DNA from: Phycicoccus flavus
Lineage (GTDB): Bacteria; Actinomycetota; Actinomycetes; Actinomycetales; Dermatophilaceae
NCBI RefSeq assembly: GCF_004025965.2
Contig: NZ_SAYU02000011.1
Span: 1-64,000, forward strand
Length of the DNA: 64,000 bases
Direction of reading: 5' to 3'
Under the pieces are notes generated by a model, which had not been told where the DNA came from, made no database searches, and worked only from the letters and a program-made list of their open reading frames with translations. A program made the position numbers and the translations under genes. Shown in pieces: positions 17,351 through 26,465 of this stretch (the stretch's first letter is position 1; every line of letters starts with the position of its first letter).

Positions 17351-17398
17351 GAATGTGTGTGAACACGCCGGGATCTCCCGGCGTGTTCACACACGTTC
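17351..17398. repeat. 48-bp palindrome between convergent genes (copy 1 of a pair)
   Basis: Arms of 23 nt (17351-17373 and 17376-17398) pair with a single mismatch around a 2-nt centre. The core is GTGTGTGAACACGCCGGG. A near-identical palindrome lies at 19059-19110. It fills the gap between the convergent ends of the Rossmann-like gene and the sigma factor gene, so a bidirectional terminator role is likely. No T tract follows. Confidence 0.8.
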
Positions 17399-17401
17399 GT
17401 G

Positions 17402-18553
17402 CTAGAGGAGCTGGTGCAGGCGTGCGGCCTGCCGCGTCAGGTGGGTGCGTTCCGGCACGCTCGTCGCGGCGTCGGCGGCCTCGCGGTAGAGGCGCGCGGC
17501 GGCCCGGAGGTCGCCGGACCGCTCGTGCAGGTGCGCGGCGACGGCGGCGTGCCGCGGCACGGACGGGTCGACCTCGGCCAGCGCCCGCAGGCCGGCCGGG
17601 CCGCCGTCGGCCTCCCCGACGGCCACGGCGCGGTTCAGCCGGTGCACGGGGCTGTCGGTGATCGCGACGAGCTCGTCGTACCACTCGCTGATCTGCACCC
17701 AGTCGGTGTCCTCGGCCCGCAGTGCGTCGGCGTGCAGCGCGGCGATGGCGGCCTGCGCCTGGTACTCCCCGAGCCGGTCCCGGGCCAGCGCGGCCTGGAG
17801 GATCCCCACCCCCTCGGCGACGAGGTCGGTGCGCCAGAGCCGCCGGTCCTGCTCCGGCAGCGGGACCAGCGCCCCGCCGGCCGACGTCCGCGCCGGACGC
17901 CGGGCGTGGTGCAGCAGAAACAGCGCGAGCAGCCCCTGCACCTCGGGCTCGTCGGTGAGCGTCACGAGCTGCCGGGCCAGCCGGATCGCCTCCGCCGCCA
18001 GGTCGACGTCGCCGCCGTAGCCCTCGTTGAAGACGAGGTAGAGCACCCGCATGACGGTGCCGAGGTCGCCCGGGGTGTCGAGCGGGATCCCGGCCACGGT
18101 GCGCTTGGCGCGGCTGATGCGCTGCGCCATCGTCGCCTCCGGCACGAGGTGCGCCGCGGCGACCTGACGCGTCGTCAGCCCGCCGATCGCCCGGAGCGTC
18201 AGCGCCGTCGCGGCCGCAGGGGACAGCGACGGGTGCGCGCAGAGGAAGTACAGGCGCAACGTGTCGTCGGACCGGGCCGCCGGGCCGGGTGGCGGCTCGT
18301 CGGCCACCCGGTCCTCGCGGTCCCGCCGGGAGGACTCGGACCGCACCGTGTCGACGTGACGGCGCCAGGCGGCGGTGACGAGCCAGCCCTTGGCGTCGCG
18401 GGGTGGGTCGTCCGGCCAGGTCCGGACCGCCGCGACGAGCGCCTCCTGGACGGCGTCCTCGGCCGACGCGAAGTCCGCCCCGCGGCGGACGAGGACGCCG
18501 AGCACCTCGGGGACGACGGCCCGGAGCAGGCCCTCGTCCAGCGGGGTGCTCAC
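17402..18553 (-). CDS. ECF RNA polymerase sigma factor with long C-terminal TPR-like extension (ECF42 type)
   Basis: A 383-residue sigma factor. The N-terminal 70 residues hold region 2 (FASAEDAVQEAL, with GWLVTAAWRRHVDTVR as the -10-recognition helix). Region 4 follows at about 110-165 (TRQVAAAHLVPEATMAQRI). The remaining 200 residues are an Ala/Leu-rich helical extension typical of the group linked to DGPF (YCII) proteins. No anti-sigma gene is present; in this group the extension is thought to govern activity. The GTG start at 18553 overlaps the stop of the upstream YCII gene (GTGA), so both are made from one message. Confidence 0.88.
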   Translation of the reverse strand: MSTPLDEGLLRAVVPEVLGVLVRRGADFASAEDAVQEALVAAVRTWPDDPPRDAKGWLVTAAWRRHVDTVRSESSRRDREDRVADEPPPGPAARSDDTLRLYFLCAHPSLSPAAATALTLRAIGGLTTRQVAAAHLVPEATMAQRISRAKRTVAGIPLDTPGDLGTVMRVLYLVFNEGYGGDVDLAAEAIRLARQLVTLTDEPEVQGLLALFLLHHARRPARTSAGGALVPLPEQDRRLWRTDLVAEGVGILQAALARDRLGEYQAQAAIAALHADALRAEDTDWVQISEWYDELVAITDSPVHRLNRAVAVGEADGGPAGLRALAEVDPSVPRHAAVAAHLHERSGDLRAAARLYREAADAATSVPERTHLTRQAARLHQLL

Positions 18554-18957
18554 TCGCCGGCGTTCGGCCGGTCGTCGAGGAAGGGCCGCAGCTCGAGCCA
18601 CTCACCGAGCGGCCGGCCACCGGCGGCCGGGGCGGAGGACAGCTCGGCCGCGACCTCGAGGGCGCGCTCCTCGCTGTCGACGTCAATGGCCATCCAGCCC
18701 GCGACGAGATCCTTGGTCTCGGCGAACGGGCCGTCGACGACCGGCGGCTTGCCCTCGCCGTCGTAGCGGACCCACGTGCCGCCGGGGGAGAGCGCCTGCG
18801 CGTCGACGAACTCGCCGGACTCGCGCAGCCGGTCGGCGAGGTCGTCCATGAACCGGACGTGCGCGTCGACCTCCTCCGGGCTCCAGCGGTCCATCGGCAC
18901 GTCGTTCACGGGCGCCTTGCCACCCCGGTAGTGCTTGAGCAGCAGGTACTTGGCCAT
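18550..18957 (-). CDS. YCII-related (DGPF domain) protein
   Basis: A 135-residue alpha/beta-barrel protein starting MAKYLLLKHYRGG. It has the defining DGPFAETKD motif near residue 79-87 and His/Asp residues of the YCII fold. DGPF proteins are regularly encoded beside ECF42-type sigma factors; their biochemical role is unknown. The ATG at 18957 has a good GAGGAG ribosome site. A longer frame to 19104 would run into the palindrome at 19059-19110 and is rejected. Translation is coupled to the sigma factor by a 4-bp overlap. Confidence 0.9.
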   Translation of the reverse strand: MAKYLLLKHYRGGKAPVNDVPMDRWSPEEVDAHVRFMDDLADRLRESGEFVDAQALSPGGTWVRYDGEGKPPVVDGPFAETKDLVAGWMAIDVDSEERALEVAAELSSAPAAGGRPLGEWLELRPFLDDRPNAGE

Positions 18958-19058
18958 GGTCGGCTCCTCTCGGTGGTGCGGCCCATTCTGGCCGCGCTCA
19001 CCCCTGGGACGGAGCCGACCGCCCGTTCTCGACATCGCCCCTCCCGCGTCGGTCCGGC

Positions 19059-19110
19059 GCGAACGTGTGTGAACACGCCGGAGAACCCCGGCGGGTTCAC
19101 ACACGTTCGC
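19059..19110. repeat. 52-bp palindrome (copy 2 of the pair at 17351)
   Basis: Arms 19059-19081 and 19088-19110 match with one mismatch and a 6-nt loop. The arm sequence GAACGTGTGTGAACACGCCG is the same as in the first copy apart from one base at its outer end. It lies 25 bp past the EamA stop codon and about 100 bp upstream of the YCII gene, so it can end EamA transcription. Confidence 0.8.
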
Positions 19111-19135
19111 GGCGAGGGGAGGGGGCGGGGAGGCG

Positions 19136-20089
19136 TCAGGGGGTGCGAACGGGCGCGGGGTCGGCGGACCCGGGCGCGCCGGAGCGGCGGCCGACGCCGG
19201 TGGCCACGGCCACGCCCACGACGGCGACGAGGATGCCGAGCCACTCGCGCAGGTCCAGGGTCGTGCCGAAGGTCAGCCACGCCAGCAGCGCCGTCACCGG
19301 CGGGCAGACGAAGAACAGCGACGCCGACGCCCCGGCACCGCCCCGCCGCACGAGCATCCCCAGCAGCAGCAGCCCGACGATGGAGTTGACGAGCGCCAGC
19401 CACACGACGGACACGACCCCCGCGACCGGGTCGGCCACGGGGTGGACCCCCTCGAGCGTCAGCGCCAGCACCGCCAGGGGCGGCACGCACACGGCGAACT
19501 GCACGGCGGCGGCCCACAGCGGGTCCGGGGCCGGTCCCGCGGCGGACGGGTCGTGGTACCAGCGCTGTCCGAGGGTGCCGAGACTCAGCCCGACGAGGCT
19601 CGCCAGTCCGAACCCGATCCCGAGCAGCCCGCCCGCCTGGTCCACGTCCGGCCCGAGGACGACGACCACGCCGACGACGCCGAGCACGAACCCGACGACC
19701 TGCAGCCGGGTGAGCCGCTCCCCGAGCAGCACCCCCGCGAGCAGGGCGGTGAGCACCGGGCTCAGGGCGTGCAGCAGCGACCCCAGCGTGGCGCCCATGC
19801 CGGCGTCGAAGGCGACGTAGATGAGCCCGAACACGACGGCGTTCATCATCAGCCCGACGAGGCCGACCCGCACGAGCGCCGCTCCCCGGATCCGCAGCGG
19901 ACCGCGGAGGACCCGGGCCAGGAGGGCGGTGACGAGCGCGGCGAGGACGAAGCGGGTGGCCAGCGCGGTGAACGGCCCGACGGCCCGCACCGAGGCCGGC
20001 CCGGCGATGTAGCCCGAGCACCAGACGAGGACGAAGGCGCCGGCCGGGACGAGCGGCAGCGCACCGAGCGGTCGCTGCGTCGTCTCCAC
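19136..20089 (-). CDS. EamA/DMT family transporter
   Basis: A 317-residue inner-membrane protein with ten hydrophobic helices arranged as two EamA repeats (about residues 10-135 and 150-300). LGSLLHALSPVLTALLAGVLLGERLT is replaced in the second half by SLFFVCPPVTALLAW, the matching position of the repeat. Members export metabolites or amino acids by drug/metabolite-type antiport; the substrate is unknown. The GTG at 20089 is chosen because the frame upstream runs antisense to the YbdK gene region. It is on the same strand as the YbdK-type ligase, 78 bp downstream of it, and may be cotranscribed. Confidence 0.85.
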   Translation of the reverse strand: METTQRPLGALPLVPAGAFVLVWCSGYIAGPASVRAVGPFTALATRFVLAALVTALLARVLRGPLRIRGAALVRVGLVGLMMNAVVFGLIYVAFDAGMGATLGSLLHALSPVLTALLAGVLLGERLTRLQVVGFVLGVVGVVVVLGPDVDQAGGLLGIGFGLASLVGLSLGTLGQRWYHDPSAAGPAPDPLWAAAVQFAVCVPPLAVLALTLEGVHPVADPVAGVVSVVWLALVNSIVGLLLLGMLVRRGGAGASASLFFVCPPVTALLAWLTFGTTLDLREWLGILVAVVGVAVATGVGRRSGAPGSADPAPVRTP

Positions 20090-20166
20090 CTGGTGCCCAA
20101 CCGGCCCCGCCCGGGAGGCATTCCGCGGCCGCCGACGTGGCGACCGTCCCGGTGACCCCGCCGGGG

Positions 20167-21306
20167 TCAGCCCCGCCACACCGCGTTGCTCCGCTCGACG
20201 AGGTCGTCGACGACCCCCTCGACGCTGCCGGTGCGCTCGAACGCCGCCCGCTGCCGTGCGGCCCCGGCCCCCGCCGAGACGCGGCTGACCCCGTCCTCGA
20301 CGAGCTCGAGGTCCCCGGCCTCCTCCAGAGGCTCGCGCACGACCTCGACGAGGCGCCGCAGGACGTCGGTCGCCTTCGCGAGGTCGCCGGTCTCCGGGTC
20401 GAGCAGCCGGTCCGAGAGGGCGTACCGGGCGGCCCGCCACTGCGCGGCGCGCAGCAGCTCGGCGCGCCACACGTAGTCGGCCGACCGGCCGGCCGCCGTG
20501 CGCTCCTCGTCGTCCTGGGCGGCGCGCGCGGCGGCCCGGGTCACGAGCCCACGCACGAGCGCCGAGACGAGGACCGCGTTGTCGAGGTCGGTGCAGACGT
20601 CGCTGATCCGCACCTCGACCGTCGGGTGGTCGGCGGCGAGGCGGGCGTCGAAGTAGAGCATCCCGTCGTCCCGGGCGGCGCCGGCCTCGCGCATCCGCCG
20701 GCTGACGGTCCGGTAGGTCTCGAGGTCGCCGAAGGGCTCGGTGGGCCCGGCGCTCGGCCACTGGGCCCACACCTGGGAGCGCCACGACGCGTACGAGGTG
20801 TCGTGGCCTTGGTAGAACGGCGAGTTCGCGGTCGTCGCGAGGACGACCGGCAGCCACGGCACCACCTGGTCGATGACGGCGACGCCCTCCTCGGGGGAGT
20901 AGACGTAGGTGTGGACGTGCATCCCGCAGGTGCCCTGGGGGCGGGCGATCTCGCCGAACCGGCCGGCCATGTCGTGGTAGCGGTCGTCGGTGGTGAGCCG
21001 CCCCTCCGGGCTCGGCGTGGGCACGGTGCCCGAGGCCAGCGTCCGCAGGCCGGCGGCCTCCGCCGCCTGGGCGGCGAACCGGCGCCCCCGGGCCAGGTCC
21101 TCGCGCAGCTCCTCCAGCGAGCGGCGCGGCGGCGTGCGGGTCTCGAGCTGGTGCTTGAACAGCTCCTTGCCGAGGTCCTCGGGGTCGGCGTCGGGCTCGT
21201 TCTCGGCGAAGCGCTTGAGGACCTCGGGGGAGCGGGGTGCGCTCGCCCGGGTCTCGGGGTCGACGAGGAAGAGCTCCTCCTCGACGCCCACGGTGCGGAC
21301 GGCCAT
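20167..21306 (-). CDS. Carboxylate-amine ligase of the YbdK / glutamate-cysteine ligase 2 family
   Basis: A 379-residue ATP-dependent ligase. The start MAVRTVGVEEELFLVD carries the conserved GxEEE motif. GTCGMHVHTYV (near 126-136) and NSPFYQGHDTSYASWRSQ (about 161-178) are the other family blocks that bind ATP-magnesium and the amino-acid substrate. Weak glutamate-cysteine ligase activity is known for E. coli YbdK. Actinobacteria mostly use mycothiol, so a gamma-glutamylcysteine role is uncertain here. The ATG has GAGAGG 9 nt upstream. Confidence 0.88.
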   Translation of the reverse strand: MAVRTVGVEEELFLVDPETRASAPRSPEVLKRFAENEPDADPEDLGKELFKHQLETRTPPRRSLEELREDLARGRRFAAQAAEAAGLRTLASGTVPTPSPEGRLTTDDRYHDMAGRFGEIARPQGTCGMHVHTYVYSPEEGVAVIDQVVPWLPVVLATTANSPFYQGHDTSYASWRSQVWAQWPSAGPTEPFGDLETYRTVSRRMREAGAARDDGMLYFDARLAADHPTVEVRISDVCTDLDNAVLVSALVRGLVTRAAARAAQDDEERTAAGRSADYVWRAELLRAAQWRAARYALSDRLLDPETGDLAKATDVLRRLVEVVREPLEEAGDLELVEDGVSRVSAGAGAARQRAAFERTGSVEGVVDDLVERSNAVWRG

Positions 21307-21448
21307 CGGTGTCCTCTCTCCGGGTGTGGATCCGGGCCAGTCTCCCGGTCGGGCCCGCCGGCGGGGGCTTTCGTCTCACCCCACCGGCGGCGCCCCGGCC
21401 CGGTGTCCCGCCCCCTCGGCCGGACGCGACGCCGCCGCCGCGCGGGGC

Positions 21449-21454
21449 ATGATG
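21449..21454 (+). promoter_or_regulatory. -10 box of gcdH (leaderless)
   Basis: CATGAT followed by 6 nt and the ATG at 21460; no Shine-Dalgarno sequence is visible. Confidence 0.4.
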
Positions 21455-21459
21455 GACCG

Positions 21460-22662
21460 ATGACACCGTCGTCGATGCCCAAGCGCCCGTCCGACCCGCT
21501 CGACCTCGTCGACGTCGACGCCCTGCTCACCGACGAGGAGAAGGCGATCCGGGCGACGGTGCGCCAGGTCTGCGACGACCTCGTCGAGCCCCACGTCGTC
21601 GAGTGGTACGAGAAGGGCGAGCTGCCCGTCGCCCGGGAGCTCGCGCTGGAGTTCGGCAAGGTCGGCCTGCTCGGGATGCACCTGGAGGGCTACGGCTGCG
21701 CCGGCATGTCCTCGGTCGACTACGGCCTGGCCTGCCTCGAGCTCGAGGCCAGCGACTCGGGCATCCGGTCCCTGGTCTCCGTGCAGGGGTCGCTGGCGAT
21801 GGCCGCCATCCACATGTTCGGCTCGCCGGAGCAGAAGGAGGAGTGGCTGCCGCGGATGGCCACCGGCGAGGTCATCGGCTGCTTCGGCCTCACCGAGCCC
21901 GACCACGGCTCCGACCCCGCCTCGATGCGCACGCGCGCCCGCCGGGACGGCGAGGACTGGGTGCTCGACGGCGGCAAGCTGTGGATCACCAACGGGACCA
22001 TCGCCGACGTCGCCGTCGTCTGGGCCAACGCCGGGGGGGAGCACGGCGGCATCCGCGGCTTCGTCGTCCCCACGGACACCCCCGGCTTCGAGGCCCGCGA
22101 GCTGCACACGAAGATGTCGCTGCGCGCGTCGGTGACGGCCGAGCTGACCCTCACCGGTGTCCGGCTGCCGGCCGACGCGGTGCTGCCGGAGGTCACCGGT
22201 CTCAATGGGCCGTTGGCCTGCCTGTCCGAGGCGCGCTTCGGCATCGTCTGGGGCTGCCTCGGGGCGGCGCGGACGGCCCTGGAGGCGGCGCGGCGCTACT
22301 CGACCGAGCGCACCCAGTTCGACCGGCCGATCGCCGGGTTCCAGCTGACCCAGGCCAAGCTCGCCCACATGTCCACCGAGCTGACCCTCGGCCGGCTGCT
22401 GGCCCTGCACCTCGGCCGGCGCAAGGACACCGTCGGACTGCGTCCGGAGCAGGTGTCGGTGGGCAAGTACAACAACGTCACCAAGGCCATCGAGATCTGC
22501 CGGACGGCGCGCACGATCCTCGGCGGCAACGGCATCAGCGGCGAGTTCCCGGTCATGCGGCACGCGAACAACCTCGAGTCCGTCCTCACCTACGAGGGCA
22601 CGGTCGAGATGCACACCCTGGTCATCGGGCAGGCCCTGACCGGGGAGTCCGCCTTCCGCTGA
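21460..22662 (+). CDS. gcdH: Glutaryl-CoA dehydrogenase (acyl-CoA dehydrogenase family)
   Basis: A 400-residue FAD flavoenzyme. It should oxidise and decarboxylate glutaryl-CoA to crotonyl-CoA in lysine/tryptophan breakdown. Diagnostic features are GCFGLTEPDHGSDP (about 141-154), the Arg in EARFGIVWGCLG (about 256-267) and the catalytic base Glu379 in LTYEGTVEMH close to the C-terminus. The TYEGT...HTLVIGQALTG ending is that of glutaryl-CoA rather than short-chain acyl-CoA dehydrogenases. The ATG at 21460 follows a -10-like CATGAT by 6 nt. It is convergent with the VOC gene, the stops being 7 bp apart. Confidence 0.9.
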   Translation: MTPSSMPKRPSDPLDLVDVDALLTDEEKAIRATVRQVCDDLVEPHVVEWYEKGELPVARELALEFGKVGLLGMHLEGYGCAGMSSVDYGLACLELEASDSGIRSLVSVQGSLAMAAIHMFGSPEQKEEWLPRMATGEVIGCFGLTEPDHGSDPASMRTRARRDGEDWVLDGGKLWITNGTIADVAVVWANAGGEHGGIRGFVVPTDTPGFEARELHTKMSLRASVTAELTLTGVRLPADAVLPEVTGLNGPLACLSEARFGIVWGCLGAARTALEAARRYSTERTQFDRPIAGFQLTQAKLAHMSTELTLGRLLALHLGRRKDTVGLRPEQVSVGKYNNVTKAIEICRTARTILGGNGISGEFPVMRHANNLESVLTYEGTVEMHTLVIGQALTGESAFR

Positions 22663-22668
22663 GGCTGC

Positions 22669-23046
22669 TCACTCGTCGGCGACGACCGAGAGCGTGTTGC
22701 CGGCCGGGTCCGTGAACCAGGCGATGAGCGGGCCGCCGCCGCGGAAGACGCCGTCGTCGTCGGTCTGCGCCGGGGTCCCCTCGTACCGCTCGAACCGCAC
22801 GCCCCGCTCGGCGAGGCGGGCGACGGTCGCCTCGACGTCGTCGACCGGGAAGTTCAGCACCGTGTACGACGCGGGCTGGTGGCTCTTGGTCGGGTAGACC
22901 AGGACGGTCGTCCCGCCGGTGAGCTCGAGGTAGAAGCCGGGGCCGCCGGACCGGGTGACGAGCCCGAGGGTCTCGCCGTAGAAGGTGCGGGCGGCGTCGA
23001 GGTCGTCGACGCTGAAGCCGCTGAACGCGGCGCTGTCGCTGAGCAC
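22669..23046 (-). CDS. VOC family (glyoxalase/bleomycin-resistance-like) protein
   Basis: A 125-residue single-domain protein with two beta-alpha-beta-beta-beta modules: FSGFSVDDLDAARTFYGETL at 8-27, and the second from about residue 61. Family members bind a metal in the cavity and act on small electrophiles or bind drugs. An obvious full set of metal ligands is not evident, so binding or an enzyme role cannot be decided. It starts at an ATG with AGGACC upstream. The divergent MFS gene lies about 240 bp away. Confidence 0.85.
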   Translation of the reverse strand: MLSDSAAFSGFSVDDLDAARTFYGETLGLVTRSGGPGFYLELTGGTTVLVYPTKSHQPASYTVLNFPVDDVEATVARLAERGVRFERYEGTPAQTDDDGVFRGGGPLIAWFTDPAGNTLSVVADE

Positions 23047-23290
23047 GGGAGGTCCTCTCGGTCGGGGTCGTCACGAGGATGAACCCGCGGGCCCGCCGCC
23101 GTCATCCCGCCGGCCCGGCCGCGGTCGTGGGGCGGGGCGCGGCGGTGAGAGGATGGCGGGCTGGTCCCCCGTCCCGCCCGCGCCGACGGCCGGACCGCCC
23201 GCGCCGGCCGCCGCCGTCCGGCCGCCCCCGCCCCGCCCGCGTTCCGGACCACCCGGAGCGCCGCCCCACCGAAGCCCGTCGAGGTCGCCC

Positions 23291-24511
23291 GTGCTGTCCG
23301 CCTACGCCCCGCTCTTCCGCGTCCCCGGCGTGCTCCCGTTCGTCGCGGGCACGATGTTCGCCCGGGTCGGCGGCGCGATGTTCGGGGTCGCCGTCATCGT
23401 CATGGTCAGCGACCGCCGCGGCTCCTACGGGCTCGCCGGCGCCGTGAGCGCCGTCGGTCTCGCGGTCCTCGCCGTCGCCGGACCGGTGCTCGGCCGGCTC
23501 ATCGACCGGCACGGCCAGCGCCGGGTGGCCCTGCCGTTCGTCGCCGTCGCATCCGGCGCGGGGCTGGCCACGGCGCTCTCGTCGGTGCTCGGCTGGCCCG
23601 TCTGGACCCTCTTCGTCCTCTACGGCCTGAGCGCCGCCCTGCCCGAGCCGGGCCCGATGTCGCGGGCGCGCTGGGCGCACATCTTCCGCGACGACCCGGA
23701 CCGCCTGCACACGGCGATGTCCTTCGAGCAGGTGGCCGACGAGGCGTCGTTCGTCGTCGGGCCGGTCGCGGCCGTCCTCGTCTCCACCCTGTGGTTCCCC
23801 GAGGCCGGGCTCGTCCTCGCCGAGGTGCTCTTCACCGTCGGCGCCGTGATGTTCCTGTCGGCCCGCGCCACCGAGCCGCCGGTGGTCCCGCACGCCGACC
23901 GCCCGCCCGGCCTCGCGGTCCGCTACCCCGGCCTGGTCGTCGTCGCCGGCGCCCTCGTCCTCACGGGGGTGATCTTCGGGACCAACGAGGTCATCGCCGT
24001 CGCCTACGCCGAGGCCGACGGCGCCAAGAGCGCGTCCAGCGTGGTGCTCGGGCTGTTCGCGGTCGGGTCGACGGTGTCCGGCGTCGTCGTCGGCAGCCGG
24101 GTGTTCCGCTCGACGCTGACCCGCCGGCTGCTCGTGTCCGCGGCCGGGATGTGCCTGCTCGAGGCGCCCGCCCTGCTCGTCGGCAGCACCTGGCAGCTGG
24201 CGGTCGTCATGCTCGTCGCCGGGTCGGCCACGGCGCCGATGCTCATCACGAGCCTGTCCCTGGCCCAGCGCCTCGTGCCGGCGGCGCTCGTCACCGAGGG
24301 CATGGCCGTCGCCGTCACCGGCATCCTCGTCGGCATCTCGGCCGGGTCGGTGCTCGGCGGCTGGGCGGTCGAGTGGCTCGGCCCGCAGCGCGCCTACGCG
24401 GTGCCGGTGCTCGCCGGCGCGGTCGCCGTCGGCATCGTCGCCGCGCGCTACCGCCGGCTCGAGGAGGCGGAGACCGCCGCCACGACGCCGGGGACCCCCG
24501 GGCTCACGTGA
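23291..24511 (+). CDS. MFS transporter (12-helix)
   Basis: A 406-residue polytopic membrane protein with twelve hydrophobic helices in two halves. GRLIDRHGQRR between helices 2 and 3 is the MFS signature loop. It lacks close drug-efflux motifs; actinobacterial relatives are annotated only as MFS. I chose the GTG at 23291 because GAGG sits 6 nt upstream. An ATG at 23153 would add 46 Pro-rich residues and is the alternative. The last codons and stop lie inside a perfect hairpin shared with the convergent DHA2 gene. Confidence 0.82.
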   Translation: MLSAYAPLFRVPGVLPFVAGTMFARVGGAMFGVAVIVMVSDRRGSYGLAGAVSAVGLAVLAVAGPVLGRLIDRHGQRRVALPFVAVASGAGLATALSSVLGWPVWTLFVLYGLSAALPEPGPMSRARWAHIFRDDPDRLHTAMSFEQVADEASFVVGPVAAVLVSTLWFPEAGLVLAEVLFTVGAVMFLSARATEPPVVPHADRPPGLAVRYPGLVVVAGALVLTGVIFGTNEVIAVAYAEADGAKSASSVVLGLFAVGSTVSGVVVGSRVFRSTLTRRLLVSAAGMCLLEAPALLVGSTWQLAVVMLVAGSATAPMLITSLSLAQRLVPAALVTEGMAVAVTGILVGISAGSVLGGWAVEWLGPQRAYAVPVLAGAVAVGIVAARYRRLEEAETAATTPGTPGLT

Positions 24512-24524
24512 GCACCGGGGGTCC
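24492..24524. terminator. Bidirectional terminator hairpin overlapping a stop codon
   Basis: GGACCCCCGG (24492-24501) pairs with CCGGGGGTCC (24515-24524). The inner GCTCACGTGAGC (24502-24513) is itself a perfect palindrome, so the stem is 16 bp with one bulged A. The MFS stop codon is inside it, and the convergent DHA2 stop is 19 bp away. Confidence 0.75.
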
Positions 24525-24542
24525 GCGTCGGGTGGTGCGCCG

Positions 24543-26465
24543 TCAGACGACGGGCGCTCCGGCCGGCTCGCCGGGACGACCCGCGGGCCGCTCCGGGCCG
24601 TCGGCGGGCTGGTCGTCGTCCGCCGCCGCGCCGACGGCCTGCGGTGCGGCCGACGCCGCGGCCCGCTCCGCCGCCGCCCGGCCGGCCGCCTCGTTGCGCT
24701 CGCTGTAGGCCGAGCCGCCGCGCAGCTCGACGTTCGGCAGGAAGAGCATGACGAGGAAGCCCGCGACCATGACGATCGCGCCGACGAGGAAGACGAGGTC
24801 CATCGCGTCGGAGAAGCCGATGAGGAACGGCTTGGCCAGCTCCGGGTCGAGCCCGGACAGGAACGAGGAGTCCGAGAGGACGCCGCTGGAGGCGGTGGCG
24901 CCGGTGTCACCGCTCTGCGCCGCCTGCTGCAGCGCGCTCGCCACCTGGTTGTCCGCCGACCCGGCCGGAGCCTGGAGGCCCCGGGCCACCGCGGCCTGGA
25001 AGTCCTGGGTGCCGGCGACGTTCTGGAACGCGGTCGAGATGCGGTCCGGGACGGCCGAGAAGAGGATCGAGAGGAAGATCGCCGTGCCGATGGTGCCACC
25101 GAGCTGGCGGGTGGTCGTCGCGGTGGAGGTCGCGACCCCGATCTGCTGGGCGGGGACCGCGTTCTGCACGGCGAGGGTGAGCGGCTGGAAGTTGAAGCCG
25201 AGGCCCGTGCCGAAGAAGAACATGACGATCATCGTCTGCCACAGCGGGGTGTCGTACTGGACGAAGTGGAACCCGAAGAGCCCGAGGACGAGCAGCCCCG
25301 AGCCGATGATCGGGAAGATCCGGTACCGGCCCGTGCGGGCGATGATCTGGCCCGAGCTGATCGAGCCGGCCATGATGCCGCCGACGAGCGGGATGAGCTG
25401 CAGGCCCGCCTCGGTGGGCGAGGCGCCCTTGACGATCTGGAGGTACAGCGGCAGCGACGCGAGGCCGCCGAACATGGCGACGCCGATGATGACCGACGCC
25501 AGCGACGAGACGCCGACGGTGCGGTTGCGGAAGATCGTCAGCGGCAGGATGGCCTCCTCCTTCATCCGCAGCTCCTGGGCGACGAACGACACCGCGGCGA
25601 CCGCCGAGACGGCGTAGGCGATCCAGGCGCCGGTGGAGGTCCAGCCCCAGGTACGGCCCTGCTCGAGGACGATGAGCAGCGGCACGAGGGCGGCCGACAG
25701 GAGGAACGCGCCGGCCCAGTCGATGCGGTGGTCGAGGCGCTGGTGGCGCAGGTGCAGGGTCCGCGACACGACGACGAGGGCCGCGAGGCCGATCGGGACG
25801 TTGACGAGGAAGACCCAGCGCCAGCCGGTGAGGCCGAGGATGGAGTCGGCGCCGGCGAAGAAGCCGCCGATGACGGGGCCCGCGACGCTGGAGGTGCCGA
25901 AGACGGCGAGGAAGTAGCCCTGGTACTTGGCGCGCTCGCGCGGGGGCACGATGTCGCCGATGATCGCCAGCGCGAGGCTCATGAGGCCGCCGGCGCCCAT
26001 GCCCTGGACGGCGCGGAAGGCCGCGAGCCCGTACATCGACGTCGCGAACGAGGAGAGCGCCGACCCGACGATGAAGATGGAGATGGCGAACAGGAAGAGG
26101 CGCTTGCGGCCGTAGATGTCGCCGAGCTTGCCGTACAGCGGCGTGACGATGGTCGCGGTGATGAGGTACGCGGTCGTCGCCCACGCCTGCTGGTCCAGGC
26201 CGTGGAGGTCGTCGGCGATGGTGCGGATGGACGTCGCGACGATGGTCTGGTCCAGGGCCGCGAGGAACATGCCCATCATGAGGCCGACGAGGATCGTGAT
26301 GATCTGGCGGTGGCTGAGGGCGCCGTCGTCGCCGGTGTCGGTGGGGCCGGCGGCGGTGGCCGTCGCGGCGGGGGTGTGCCCCTCGAGGTGGCGGCCGGGC
26401 TCGGCCGGTCCGCTCGAGTGGCTGGTCGGCTGCGCCGGGTCGGCGTGCCGGGGACTGGTGCTCAT
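24543..26465 (-). CDS. DHA2-family (EmrB/QacA-type) multidrug MFS transporter
   Basis: A 640-residue inner-membrane protein with 14 hydrophobic helices between residues about 50 and 580, and charged, Ala-rich cytoplasmic ends. LDQTIVATSIRTIADDL (68-84) is the DHA2 motif in helix 1, and GKLGDIYGRKRLFL (111-124) the MFS loop 2-3 signature. It should export drugs or lipophilic compounds using the proton gradient. Its ATG overlaps the stop of the upstream MarR regulator by four bases (ATGA), forming a self-regulated efflux operon. Confidence 0.92.
   Translation of the reverse strand: MSTSPRHADPAQPTSHSSGPAEPGRHLEGHTPAATATAAGPTDTGDDGALSHRQIITILVGLMMGMFLAALDQTIVATSIRTIADDLHGLDQQAWATTAYLITATIVTPLYGKLGDIYGRKRLFLFAISIFIVGSALSSFATSMYGLAAFRAVQGMGAGGLMSLALAIIGDIVPPRERAKYQGYFLAVFGTSSVAGPVIGGFFAGADSILGLTGWRWVFLVNVPIGLAALVVVSRTLHLRHQRLDHRIDWAGAFLLSAALVPLLIVLEQGRTWGWTSTGAWIAYAVSAVAAVSFVAQELRMKEEAILPLTIFRNRTVGVSSLASVIIGVAMFGGLASLPLYLQIVKGASPTEAGLQLIPLVGGIMAGSISSGQIIARTGRYRIFPIIGSGLLVLGLFGFHFVQYDTPLWQTMIVMFFFGTGLGFNFQPLTLAVQNAVPAQQIGVATSTATTTRQLGGTIGTAIFLSILFSAVPDRISTAFQNVAGTQDFQAAVARGLQAPAGSADNQVASALQQAAQSGDTGATASSGVLSDSSFLSGLDPELAKPFLIGFSDAMDLVFLVGAIVMVAGFLVMLFLPNVELRGGSAYSERNEAAGRAAAERAAASAAPQAVGAAADDDQPADGPERPAGRPGEPAGAPVV

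Noticed and set aside
23153-23290. N-terminal Pro-rich extension of the MFS transporter
   Set aside because: A GTG with GAGG at the right spacing lies directly before the first helix; the extension has no transporter-like features.
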